Below, piece after piece: positions 46,888 through 59,091 of a stretch of DNA of 64,000 nucleotides. Below the pieces are notes generated by a model. That model did not search any database. It saw only the letters and a program-made list of their open reading frames with translations, and had not been told where the DNA came from. Source of the stretch: Telmatactis stephensoni (taxonomy: Eukaryota; Cnidaria; Anthozoa; Actiniaria; Isophelliidae); the NCBI GenBank assembly GCA_029948255.1, contig JALIZF010001513.1:276001-340000 (forward strand). The letters are read 5' to 3'. The translations under genes and the position numbers were made by a program. Within the stretch, counting starts at the first letter, position 1. Each line of letters opens with the position of its first letter.

Positions 46888-49800
46888 GCTGACTTCTTTT
46901 GTTCTCTGGCCCCCAGGGAAATGAAAACAAAAGAATTCAGCCAGCTTACCGAGCTGGCTCGCCTCCATATAAACAGCTCCAAAGAGAAACGAAAATTGGT
47001 TCGAGAAATATGGAATCCGAGAAATCGAAGTTGGCATTAAATGACGCTGAACTGGTGAAATACTGTCTATCAGGGTCGATTATGCACATTTTAATAGAAA
47101 TACATCCTTTTTGTTGTTGATTTTTATTTAGTAACCGATAACAGAATTACTGCTTCCTATATTGTAATAAAATAGAAAATACAATTCGTATTTGCTTCAA
47201 GACACAAACGTATTAAACTGAAATATAAAGCACTTTTTTAAAGGTTGGAGTTATCGAAGGTTATGGTTAATTTTTCCCAGGGAGCCGATAATTGATTCGA
47301 GTTTGCGAGAGATTCGAATAATCAAGGGTTCGAGAAATCGAAGGTAAAATTACAGTGTAAGAGTGAAGCAAATCCTAGGTAAACGGCAACTGGTTCAAGT
47401 TAGGGACGGACCATTAGATTTTTTGAGGGAAGGGTTGGGCAATTTTTTTTTCTGCTGGAATTTAATTTTTTTGTCCTTTCCTTCGTGGGGGTGCAGGATT
47501 TTTTTTTCCAACCTGATCGAATTTTTTTTCTGGCACTATAGCTGTGCACGATTTTTTTATTGCCCACTCCCCCCTCCCTTCAAAAATCTAATGGTCCGTC
47601 CCTTGTCGGCAGGTTTAGAGAAACTGTGGGATTCTACTGTGTCTTGTCTGTGAATGAAAACTGCACTGTAGTAACCCATAACAACCAATCCGCTGACCTA
47701 CACAGACTCGTTTTTGCACATTATTGGTGCGCACTGGTGATAATTCGAATTATCTGTTGGCTCTCGACCAATGAGAATACAGATACTGAGTACAAAATAT
47801 AACATATATATATATTTCATATTACATGTCGCTCACGGCTCGTATAAAGAAAAGTCTTCTCTAAATAATTTATAACGTACGCATGTCATGTGAGTTTGTT
47901 CCTTTATCTATCAAGAATACAATGAAACGGTTTTGAGTTTTGTTGCTTCAAAAAAAAATCGCATTCCACAAAGACTTTTTACCGTCCCCTACTGTTTAAT
48001 CACTTTATAGTGCATGAATTCCAAAAAAAGTGGTAAGGCATAAAGGTATAGTATGCATAGCAGAAACAGAGAACAAAAGATGTGCTTTGCATTTTTAACA
48101 CTGTTAACAGTTACAAAGTGCTGTATGTAGCATAAGTGATACCTTTGAACTGATTTCATTCATGACTTTAACTGTAGTCTCAGATGGTTGTTCTACAGAT
48201 GATGGTTCGTGTTGACTTGTATCAGCACTGGAAGATAAATACAAATGTCATTCGAGTAGGACATGTAGGACATTACTATAATGACACAGTTAGGGCTTTT
48301 GTTTATATAGTACATGAATATCCCCTCCCCCCCCCCCTTCACAAGTTCAATTTTTGACTGAGCCCCTGGGGAACTATATTACACCGCGTATAGCCACCAT
48401 ACCTTAATTCACCATTTTCCATTCTTTCTGGGGCTGGTTGAACTTTGTTGTTCTACAGAAAGTACAAACTCTTGTTCAATTTAATGATACCAACACCAGA
48501 GTTGTTAGTTAGAAATATATTACAAGATGAACCAATCAAGTATTGCATTTAAATCGAAGCTTTGGCTAGTACAGGACTCACTCAGCTGTATCCTGAAACC
48601 CCCGGGGGGGGGGGGGGGGACTCCCATATATTTGCTATACGGGTATGTGCCGCTGGATAGGGTATGGTTTTTGGCCCTGCTGTCTTGAACAGGGTATACA
48701 TTTTACCCAAAATTGTCTTAAACAGGATCTATAATTTTGATGAGATCCCAAGCCATATCATCTTTTTGTGTCTTAGATAGGGTACTATATTCAAAATAAA
48801 CAAAAATAGCGCTTCCTCAGCCGTTTTTTGTCTAATCATATGCAACGGATTGGAATTGAATGACGAGGCTAGGGTCGATTTTCTTCTCTTTTTTGTCTTG
48901 AACAGGGTATGATTTTTTTCACTTTCGATTGACTTAAACAGGGTCAAGTTTCTAGAACTCCGGCGGCACACCCCTATCCAAAATGGGGTTGAGGAGTACC
49001 CCCCCCCCCCCAGGCCTGAAAGATGGTTATTACAAAGGTATGAACTAGTGGGAGTGATTGACTGATGTCACATAGTAATCAGACAAGTCATTGTCTTACC
49101 CTGAAACGTTTAAGACTAACTGGAGTGCCCTCACATGATACTTCAGCATCAGTATTCACCTGAATCTTTTTTTCTCTTGAATTCACAATAAATTCATATG
49201 TACTCATGTTGAGATATACTAAAAACATAAAAAATGTTAGCTATAAATATTCCACCCATTCACTGACTTTGTAGCAAAGATATACTGTCACCTTACCAAC
49301 CACTTACTGACACCTTACCAACCACTTACTGGCACCTTACCAACCACTTACTGACACCTTACCAACCACTTACTAACACCTTACCAACCACTTACTGACA
49401 CCTTACCAACCACTTACTAACACCTTACCAACCACTTCCTGACACCTTACCAACCACTTACTGACACCTTACCAACCACTTACTGACACCTTACCAACCA
49501 CTTACTAACACCTTACCAACCACTTACTGACACCTTACCAACCACTTACTGACACCTTACCAACCACTTACTGACACCTTACCAACCACTTACTGACACC
49601 TTACCAACCACTTACTGACACTTTACCAACCACTTACTGACACCTTACCAACCACTTCCTGACACCTTTCCAACCACTTACTGACACCTTACCAACCACT
49701 TACTGACACCTTACCAACCACTTACTGACACCTTGCCAACCACTTACTGACACTTTACCAACCACTTACTGACACCTTACCAACCACTTCCTGACACCTT

Positions 49801-52800
49801 TCCAACCACTTACTGACACCTTACCAACCACTTATTGACACCTTACCAACCACTTATTGACACCTTACCAACCACTTACTGACACCTTACCAAGCACTTA
49901 CTGACACCTCACCAACCACTTACTGACACCTTACCAACCACTTACTGACACCTTACCAACCACTTACTGACACCTTACCAACCACTTACTGACACTTTAC
50001 CAACCACTTACTGACACCTTTCCAACCACTTACTGACACCTTACCAACCACTTATTGACACCTTACCAACCACTTATTGACACCTTACCAACCACTTACT
50101 GACACCTTACCAAGCACTTATTGACACCTTACCAACCACTTATTGACACCTTACCAACCACTTACTGACACCTTACCAACCACTTACTGACACCTTACCA
50201 ACCACTTACTGACACCTTACCAACCACTTACTGACACCTTACCAACCACTTACTGACACCTTACCAACCACTTACTGACACCTTACCAACCACTTACTGA
50301 CACCTTACCAACCACTTACTGACACCTTACCAACCACTTACTGACACCTTACCAACCACTTACTGACACCTTACCAACCACTTACTGGCACCTTACCAAC
50401 CACTTACTAACACCTTAACAACCACTTACTGACACCTTAACAACCACTTACTGACACCTCATCAACTATGTTAGCATCTGTATATAATGTACATAATTTC
50501 ACTGTAGTCACTTACTCAAGTATATATGGAATCCTAAAAGATGTCCTAAAAGACATAAAGCCAACAAATACAGGCCTTCATTGATGCCAACAAATATAAT
50601 AAATCCAGTATCAGATACTGGTAAAAATAAGTGGAACTTGCCATCTGCAGAATAAAAGAAAAAGAAATTCAGGTACACTATTAGCTACTATCAAATTTTA
50701 GTCAAATTTTTAAATTATACTCTGATAACTCTCTCTCTCCCTTGTCTAAAAGGTACTAACTTCTCCCCCCCCCCCCCCCCAGTACTTCTCCCGGCCCCCT
50801 CCCCCTCCCCCCCTTACTTAAATTATCTCAAAAGGGGAAAACGTTTTTGCTATAAAAATTTTAAGACTATTATGGCTTTACATAAACATATTTAAGCTAA
50901 AATCTAACCAGCTTGTGATTTCTGAAGATTTTCTCTGTCAATAAAGAATGAGATGAACAAGTAGAGAGTAACAGCAGACATGGTTACAGCTCCTGCAAAT
51001 GCTGATGAAATACAACCAATAAATATCCTGAAAAAAGAAACATTACATAAAAAATAAGAATACCATGAACTTTATAAAGCTAAGCATTTTCTATACCATT
51101 TACTTTTAAATATCCTTCATGTATGTTAATGAATGGAAATGTCACTCAGAAAGATGTTAGTAATAAATGTATGTTCATCGAGTGTGAAGACCCCCCAGCA
51201 GGAGTGGAACCCATGACCTTCAGATTGCCGGTCTGATGCTCTAACCCCGGGTGGGGTTTTTTTTGATAAGATAGGGGATAAACACCATTTCCCAATAAAA
51301 ATCAGAAAATGCCGAATATAACCTAAATTAGGATATGCAATTACCAAGAACGTCGTGTAAAAAAGAGAGAAAAAATCAAAAAACAAACAAACAAACAAAC
51401 AAACAAAAAAAACCTAAATCGAGATTGTGTGGGCAAACGGCAAAGTAGGGAGGATGTTCGTATGTATTGCTAACATGAGTAGAGATGAAAATAATAAATA
51501 AAACTAGTAAAGGCAACAATCATGAGCTCATGAAACGTGGCATTGTCTCGGAAGGGTCAAAGGTACCAGGAAAACAAAGGATTCAGAAGTCATTCGTCCT
51601 ACCATGTGTTAATCGTCAGGGGTTAAGACACAAGGTAGAGGTCGCTGGAGCGATCTACACGTTTCATAACTTCTAGCGCCAGAAGCTTAACCCTACGTGT
51701 GACGAAACGACAACCGAGACAAACCACGTCGACCTTTGAAAGAGGTTAAAACGGCATAGCGTGGGATATCGGTGGGGAGAGGATTGTAAATATAGTGGGT
51801 AATGTGGTAGGAAGGATGATCGGAGAGGGATTGTGAAACACTTACTTGAGATGGACGAAGACTGTGTTTGATGTATGTACATGATATTTCCTTACTATAT
51901 TCGTGGCTTTGACAATGACTAGGACACAGCGGGAGTATAGGTATGAAAGGAATTCATATTAAGGAAACACGTGCGGGGAGCAAAGGGTGTATGGTGTACT
52001 GTGTGACAAACAATGGTTATAAGGAAAGGGAACCAAAAGAACTTGTGTAGGGGTGCATAAGTACACTTGTAATGTATAGTGTGATAAACGTAATGGTGCG
52101 TTCAGTAATAATATGCATATCCATACAGGTAATCGTACCTACGCGATAGGAGAGGGGGAGTGAGTGAGGAAGGAGATAGATATTAATCAGTTTAAAGAGA
52201 GGGTAGGAAGTGGGAATGAAATGGAAGGGGGTGAGGGTGGGAGACGGGAGGGGAGTGAGAAGGAGACAGGAGAAAAGAGGGAAATCGGAGAGGAGAGGAA
52301 GATGGGAGAAGAGAAGGGAGATAGGAGGAGAAGGGAGGAGAGGGAGATGGGAGTGGGGAGGTAGATTTAAGGAGAAGAAGAAGGAGGTGGGAGAGAAGAG
52401 GTAGGTGGGAGAGGAGAAGGGAGATGGGAGGAGACGGGAGATGGGAGGGGAAGGAGGTGGGTGGAGAAGGAAGATGGGAGAGGAGAGGGAGATGAGAGGG
52501 AGAGATAGGAGAGGAGAGGTAGGTAGGAGAGGAGAGTGGAGGAGGAGGGAGATGGAAGGAGAAGGGAGATGAGAAGGGGAGGAGGGGGGAAGGGGAGATG
52601 GGAGAGGAGAGGGAAATGGAAGGAGATGGGAGAGGAGAGGTTGGTGAGAGACGAGAAGGGATAAGTGAGGAGATGGGAGAGAAGGAGATGGGAGAGGAGA
52701 GGTAGGTAGGAGAGGAGAAGGGAGGAGGAGGAGGGAGATGGAAGGAGAAGGGAGATGAGAAGGGGAGGAGGGGGGAAGGGGAGATGGGAGAGGAGAGGGG

Positions 52801-53809
52801 AATGGAAGGAGATGGGAGAGGAGAGGTTGGTGAGAGACGAGAAGGGAGAAGTGAGGAGATGGGAGAGAAGGAGATGGGAGAGGAGAGGTAGGTAGGAGAG
52901 GAGAAGGGATATGTGAGGAGAAGGCAGATAAGGGAGGAGATGGGAGGAGAGGGAGATGGGAGACGATAGGTGCGTGGGTGGGAGAGACGGGTGGAGAAGG
53001 AGATGGAGAGGGAGATTGGAGAGAAATGGCAGGAGGGGGAGGAGAAGGGAGATGGAAGGAGACGGAGATGGGAGATAACAGGGAGATAACAGTGAGAGAG
53101 GAGAGGGATATGGGAGAGGAGAGGAAGGTGGGAGAGGAGAGGGGGGATGGGAAGAGAAGGTAGAAAGAGAGGGAGATGGGAAGAGTGGGAGATGGGATAA
53201 GAAGATGGAGGAGAGGAGAGGAATGGAAGAAAGGGAAGAGGGGATGGAGGGTGGAGGCGAGGGGTGCGTAGGGATCCGTAAAAGATACTACACTTTCCCT
53301 GTGTGAATGAATCAGTTTTTGATAAGATAGGGGATAAACACCATTTCCCAATAAAAATCAGAAAATGCCGAATATAACCTAAATTAGGATATGCAATTAC
53401 CAAGAACGTCGTGTAAAAAAGAGAGAAAAAATCAAAAAACAAACAAACAAACAAACAAAAACAAAAAAAACCTAAATCGAGATTGTGTGGGCAAACGGCA
53501 AAGTAGGGAGGATGTTCGTATGTATTGCTAACATGAGTAGCTAACATGAAAATAATAAATAAAACTAGTAAAGGCAACAATCATGAGCTCATGAAACGTG
53601 GCATTGTCTCGGAAGGGTCAAAGGGGGCTCTAACCACTAAGCTATGGAAGGCCCTAGTGGTGAGCAGGTCATTGATCGTATAATTATATAGCTGAGGGCT
53701 CGGATTTTTTCATGTCTTTCATCACACGCAATAAAGCATACATTTATTACTAAGCTTCATGTATGTTTCGATAGGTACTATCAAACTAACAATAAAGACC
53801 ATTATTATG

Positions 53810-53853
<44 letters not shown>

Positions 53854-56504
53854 TATTATTATTATTATTATTATCAAACTGTCCCACAGTGACAAGACAA
53901 ATCATAATGTTCACCAAATGAATGAGTGATGCTGGACTAAGCTAACAAACAAATGTAGCAATCCAATCATACTTATTAAACCTCTTGAAATCAACATAAA
54001 TTAACAATGTAAATAAAAGTTAAACTCATAAGCTGGAAGAGATGCAATACTCAAGCAAATTATGGATCTGAAAAGATCTGCAAGAATGACAACATATGAG
54101 GACCCTGTATACCAAGTAGGAGTAGCTTGCATGCACAAGCAAGTCGATTGCCTCAATTTTAGCTTTGCCTAAATTTCATTTAGCCACATTTAAATTGACT
54201 CACTTGTAATTTCTCCCACCAACACAGGTGTTAAGCCATTTACAATGATGGTCAAAATCATATACACACTTGTTACATGATGAACAGTGTTTGCTCTTTG
54301 GAAAGCTAAAAAGAAATCACAGCATAAATGAGTATAGGAGTTTTGATGCATCCAATGAAAAATACACCATATCTTCCTCCGGGCAACACAAATAAATGTG
54401 ACCAGTAACCAGAAACCGTGGACAGCTGGTTACTGGTCACATTTATTCATTTTTTGTTAGTGTTTATAACACCTTGTAGCATTAGCTTATGCCCAGTTCA
54501 CTGAGCATGCTCATAGTATTTCGAGCTGTGAACCAATATCCTACATGGCTGGGTGACGTCCAGCACCATATTCACATTCCTCAACACAGTTTTTTTTTCC
54601 ATTTTGTCATAAACAAAACTTTATGTTTTGATTCAATGTTCTCATATAAAATAGAAGGACATAATAATTGATGCAGGCTCACAATATTTTGGAGGACAAA
54701 TTTGGTAAGTGTATTTTCTGATTAATATTTTCTCAAGATGTCAAACAATTTCTTCCTTTTTCCAAGTGTCTACCCATTCTTTACTTCTAAGCAATCTGGC
54801 CATGTACTGTAGCCCATGGGACTTTCTGTACTGTACAGGCTCATTATGAAGAATAGATATAGATGTAGCACTTAATTTCTAATCATTTTTTACTATTGGA
54901 AAACTTCAATGCCATTTGTGAAGGCTTATAAAGGTCAATGACTTTACAGACTGAAAAATTTCCATGCAGTTCTTGAAAGGGATAAGAGAGGAAAGCAACT
55001 GCTTATAGGGTAGTTGCACTGTGTTGTCTGGATAAAACATCAATATTATACAAATAAATAAAACCATCCCTTGTAAATGAAGTGCAAAATAAAGAATATT
55101 GTATTGTATTATATTGTATTGTATTGTATTGTATTGTCTTGTCAATATTGTCCAATCAAGATGTTGACATGACATGGCACAACATCACAGTCATTCAACA
55201 AATGCTTAACCAGGTACTTACACATCAGCTTGACAAATATGACAGTGGTTGTTCTCTATGACATGTGCATGAACATTACGATCAAATGATGCTTTCCCCT
55301 GTAATGATCCTTGACGTATGTTTGGATCAGCTGGATCTATAGATAGTGCTATAATATGAACAATTACATGAATAACATATAGGCCGCCAGGAATCTGGTC
55401 ATAGTTAAGAAAGTGTACTTATAATACAATTATAATATTATTATTTAACGGTACTTTAATGGGTGAGGTTTAACTACTGAATGGCTATTCACAAACCTTT
55501 ACAATTTCCGAAAGGAACCTTTGTTTTAACACTCAGAAACCCTCCTTCCAATAAGAGTACCACACTGTCCCCTCTCAAATAAGTGCCCTTACCTCCAATG
55601 TCTTTTTTGAAGTAAGCAAGTTCCCCTCCCAAATAAAATTGTCCCCTCCCTGACTAATGTAGGGTAAATGATTCTACAACAATAGAGCACTTTTTATGGT
55701 TTCTGTATGAAAAATGCATACGTCACTTTGTGCACCTTCAAGAATAAAGCCATACTATGTAAGAATTGAATACAAATGCTTTGAAACGGCAAAAATTATA
55801 GAAATTTTCTGTTCTGATAACGTCATTTGATGATGTCACACGATGACTGCTTGAATCCAAATATTAGCCGACTTATAAAACTATGAAGTTTCCCTAGCAA
55901 CGGGCTTCAGAAATAGGTCCCAGCACCCTTAAGAGGGCAAAGGAGATGAGCAGTCATGTTTCTTTATTGGATTCCCCATACACAGAGTTTTCCACTTTGA
56001 TAGACCAAAGCTCTGCTGTAAATCTGTAGTGAACTAGCGTTTACATCTCAAAGGAGGAAAGTGATCAAAGATAGCTACTTATATCACAACTTCAGTATCT
56101 TATACTGACGTTCACTGGCATCTTGACGACCTAATACACTGCTAATAATATCAAATTCGGTCCAAAGACGATAAATTGGGTAAAAAGAACATTTCAAATC
56201 GCTGAAATGTAGAATCCATCAAATTATTACACTCTGTGGACTTGGTGGTACGTTAATGATATTATATCAAGACTACGATGAAGGATACAATAAAACCAGC
56301 TGGCCTCCACTCTACAGGAAGATAAAAGACCAGAATTCCAAAATATGTAATGGCGAAGAAAATGATAAAAAACCAAGCAATCGATTGTAGTGGGTGCCAA
56401 GGGCAGCTCCATCCATTTCTTCGTTCTCTTTGTGTAATGTTAGCAGTAGAACTAAACCTCGATGAAGTGTCTGTTTGGTTTGTTCCATGCAGAAATCGGG
56501 CCAT
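46077..56504 (-). CDS. ZDHHC1: Palmitoyltransferase of the ZDHHC1/ZDHHC11 type, 499 aa, complete
   Basis: Exons from the start (- strand): 56504-56289, 55394-55222, 54305-54204, 51027-50909, 50644-50516, 49218-49100, 48452-48403, 48227-48143 and 46583-46077. They sum to 1500 bases, all in phase. An in-frame TGA lies two codons before the ATG. Residues about 27-71 match the family signature RRNGWS.P.HPLQ..AW. The first two membrane segments lie at about 38-92. The cysteine-rich domain runs from about residue 105 and contains the catalytic DHHC at 148-151 (C151), followed by [14 protein letters not shown]3 is at about 160-185 and TM4 at about 217-245 ([14 protein letters not shown]), followed by a TTxE-like STYEFIV motif. 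A long Ser-rich tail ends the protein. It transfers palmitate from palmitoyl-CoA to substrate cysteines in ER/Golgi-type membranes. ZDHHC1 regulates STING in vertebrates; a role here is inference. Exon 2 starts at 55394, not at the nearer AG, because only this restores the family's [11 protein letters not shown] segment. Confidence 0.94.
46849..46980. mobile_element. Small foldback element (GGAGGCGAGCCAGC)
   Basis: Arms TATATGGAGGCGAGCCAGC / GCTGGCTCGCCTCCATATA plus GGGGCTG..CAGCTCC. The centre CTTTTGTTCT..GAAAACAAAAG resembles the inner hairpin at 45560. ZDHHC1-like intron 8. Confidence 0.75.
48599..49014. mobile_element. G/C-run-ended MITE, copy 4
   Basis: G run 48604-48619, C run 48999-49011, flanked by CCTGAAA at 48592-48598 and 49015-49021. 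The inside repeats AACAGGGTAT/TAGGGTA motifs. ZDHHC1-like intron 6. Confidence 0.8.
49285..50460. repeat. 22-bp minisatellite in ZDHHC1-like intron 5
   Basis: About 53 units of ACCTTACCAACCACTTACTG plus AC. Its reverse complement differs from the ZFAND1-intron unit (20915-21575) at only about 3 of 22 positions. Confidence 0.95.
50763..50812. repeat. C-run tract
   Basis: Two runs of C separated by AGTACTTCTCCCGG. Possibly the remains of a G/C-run MITE end. Confidence 0.5.
51170..51246 (-). mobile_element. tRNA-derived SINE, 5' fragment of a split copy
   Basis: On the - strand the sequence reads GCATCAGACCGGCAATCTGA and GGTCATGGGTTCCACTCC, a tRNA anticodon arm and B-box-like T arm. It is continuous in sequence with 53636-53670 (GTTAGAGC.. 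CATAGCTTAGTGG, the A-box side) if the element 51247-53626 is removed. Confidence 0.75.
51247..53626. mobile_element. 2.4-kb element with long direct terminal repeats and polypurine interior
   Basis: Flanked by GCTCTAACC at 51238-51246 and 53627-53635. About 305 bases near the left end (about 51263-51573) recur at 53318-53624 with few changes, including an AAAC microsatellite. Between them lie about 570 bases of unique sequence, then the purine tract 52150-53270. No protein domain is detectable. A non-autonomous LTR-retrotransposon-like architecture fits best, but the termini are not canonical TG..CA. ZDHHC1-like intron 3. Confidence 0.7.
52150..53270. repeat. 1.1-kb GA-rich polypurine tract
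   Basis: Almost all A/G on the + strand, built on irregular GGGAGAGGAGA/GAAGGGAGATG units with two longer internal duplicates (about 52540-52700 and 52720-52890). Long open frames on the opposite strand (Pro/Ser/Leu-only) are compositional. Confidence 0.95.
53806..53872. repeat. (CAT)n(TTA)n microsatellite
   Basis: About 16 CAT then about 8 ATT units in ZDHHC1-like intron 3. Confidence 0.95.
54391..54447. repeat. Strong hairpin
   Basis: AAATAAATGTGACCAGTAAC pairs with GTTACTGGTCACATTTATT with a loop of about 18 bases. ZDHHC1-like intron 2. Confidence 0.7.
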
Positions 56505-56839
56505 ACTTCAACAACTCTATTCAATGAAAAAAAATGCAAATCCACCTTCGATGCGTTGTTGTTGTTTTTATAATCAACAGTTTCAATTTCAAATAAAATC
56601 ATTTCTGTGTTACAAATGATCTTACCTTTTATTTAAGTCAGAAATTTGTTCTCATTCATCAATAAAAAGTTAGATAATACGCTGATTTGATAACGTGAGG
56701 CGAACATTTCACCTTATGAAGACTCATCTTTAACCATCGAGGGAGAGAGAGCACTGGGACATTGCCATGGTAACTTATTGTTGATGTAAATACCATATAA
56801 CGCAGGTAGCCCACAAGGTTTCTCTTGATCCCATAGCCT

Positions 56840-56985
<146 letters not shown>

Positions 56986-57139
56986 TTCCCCTTTTTCTTG
57001 ATCAGTTATTAAAAAATAATTTTTGTGGAAATGTCGTAAAAAATGAATTTGAAAATTCGGAAATTCCAAAATTTCAGAAAGTGTAAAATTTTGATATTAA
57101 TAAACGATTCTTTTAATGGCCATATGGTACACTCATAGC

Positions 57140-57274
57140 TGATGTTGGATTCTTCCTTCCTTCCTTCCTTCCTTCCTTCCTTCCTTCCTTCCTTCCTTCC
57201 TTCCTTCCTTCCTTCCTTCCTTCCTTCCTTCCTTTCTTCCTTCTTTCCTTCCTTCTTTCCTTCCTTTCTGCTTG

Positions 57275-57332
<58 letters not shown>

Positions 57333-57353
57333 CTCTTTCTTTCTTTCTTTCTC

Positions 57354-57388
<35 letters not shown>

Positions 57389-57545
57389 AAAAGAAGCTTA
57401 AAAACAATCAAAAAATATTTCTTTAAATCTATTCTTAAATAATACTCTAGAATTTAATGCCCTGATATTTAATGGAATAGTGTGCTGATGTTGGATTCTT
57501 CCTTCCTTCCTTCCTTCCTTTCTTCCTTCCTTCCTTCCTTCCATC
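57140..57545. repeat. (TTCC)n/(TTTC)n microsatellite, partly duplicated
   Basis: GATGTTGGATTC plus a TTCC array occurs at about 57139 and again at about 57486. The first array changes to TTTC from about 57270. Confidence 0.95.
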
Positions 57546-58340
57546 CTTCCTTCCATTCTTTTCATTCAGCAGCTCATCGATCAATCTTATCAAAACTGTT
57601 TCATTGGAGAACAACTTTCAAATCAAGGTTGCAGCTTGTATTAAAAGTAGCCCATTTGTCTTCAAGAACTCACAGATGTGAAACACAAAAACTACAGGTA
57701 AAATGGTCTGTAATTGCTGCTGTCTGTTCTATTTCCGTTTCTTTAAAAAACGGGTGTTAACGTTACTTTTGCAATTTTTCAAACATTGGATCACAGGGCC
57801 CCCTAGTCATTCATAAATGTTTTAATTAGTCTTTTGCGCGCGTATATATGGGATATTCTTTTTGCATTGGGCTTCCGGTCAAGCGCGCGCGTACTAACGA
57901 CATTCTGCCGTGCTCCCTTGGTACTATGACAGGTACTGCAACCCTTAAATACAATCTTCTTTTGTCGCTTTATGGGATGGAATTCATAACAAGAATTCAG
58001 CAACTCTTTTTGATGTAATTCTTTGGATGTCAAACCCATGTTTGTTTGTTTGTTTATTTGTTTGTTTATTTGTTTGTTTGTTTGTTTGTTTAATTTAAGT
58101 GCCCGCAAGACAACATTGATATTTATGCTCTCTTGGTGCCCGATGTGTTCTAGCGCTTGCGCACTAATTAATTTAAGGGACACTGTACTCTCTCACACAC
58201 ACTACCGCTACATTCTAATATAATTCTATGCATATTCTATCCCAGCTAGCTCTTGTCTCCCGTGTTCCTTGCACATCCCTGTAGTCAACAATAGCTGTTT
58301 AATGTTTAAATGTTTATTAATCGTGTATTATTTTTGTTTT
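57546..58340. other. Intergenic region without a supported gene
   Basis: Contains a (GTTT)n array at about 58036-58092. Overlapping short frames on both strands have no domain. Confidence 0.4.
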
Positions 58341-58695
58341 TACAACATTTGACTAAAATCTTGCAATCTGATTGGCCGAGAGCCATTGTTAATAAGAGTA
58401 CTGACAATAGCTGACGCCAACATGTCACGCTCGTCCTTACAGAAAAAAGTTTGGGACAGTTTTTCAAACAGATTTGGACGGAAAAGATCTAAGATAATGT
58501 TGTAAAAAACAAATTGAAGATAGTTTTCCATTGTCAGTACTTTTATTAAACATGGATGACGTCAAAAAATGTCCAAAACTTAGCAGTGAAACCACTCGCT
58601 GCGCTCGTGGTTCCACTTTAGTTTTGAACATTTTTTGACGTCATCCATGATTAATAAGAGTACTGACAATGGAAAACTATCTTCAATTTGTTAAA
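58341..58695. mobile_element. Foldback element, GATTGG/GACGTCA family, copy B
   Basis: The head TACAACATTTGACTAAAATC..CAATCTGATTGG matches 42513 onward. Arms: AATTGAAGATAGTTTTCCAT against ATGGAAAACTATCTTCAATT, each bordered inside by ATGGATGACGTCA. The centre TCGCTGCGCTCG is itself palindromic. Confidence 0.8.
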
Positions 58696-58948
58696 TAAAA
58701 AAGTGCAATCCATAGATTCTTGTGTAGTATTTTCAAAAAATTTCCGAACTTTTGTATACAAAAATGGTCAAAACTAAACATCCAAAACCCCATCTAAAAT
58801 CATGACGCACACTAGATTTGAGCCACTAGATTTTGATACACAGTGACATAGTCCAGTCAATCACTTAACTTGTTCTGTTCTTTTTCCTGCCTCTGTCAGA
58901 TCTAGCCCGTATTGGAGCGCGCGCATCTTTTCATCGTCAATGCTTAGG

Positions 58949-59091
58949 GTGTATTCCTTTTAGAGGAACCAACCAGCCAAAACGGCCTGATTTCTTAGGA
59001 CTGATTCCAGTCAGAGCTGGGAATTGACATGTACCATTTAAGAACTGGCCGTTTTGGCTGGTTGGTTCCACTAAATAGAAAACACCTTTAG
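58949..59091. mobile_element. Small foldback element (GGTGTATTCC)
   Basis: Arms GGAACCAACCAGCCAAAACG and CGTTTTGGCTGGTTGGTTCC, about 40 bp each, loop about 60 bases. Confidence 0.8.

Noticed and set aside
49285..50460. CRISPR-like array of short repeats
   Set aside because: Units are contiguous with no unique spacers, and the genome is eukaryotic; it is a minisatellite.
52017..53580. Open frames of 444 and 462 codons on the - strand, Ser/Pro/Leu-rich
   Set aside because: Compositional result of a polypurine tract lacking stop codons; no domain, and it lies inside a mobile element in an intron.
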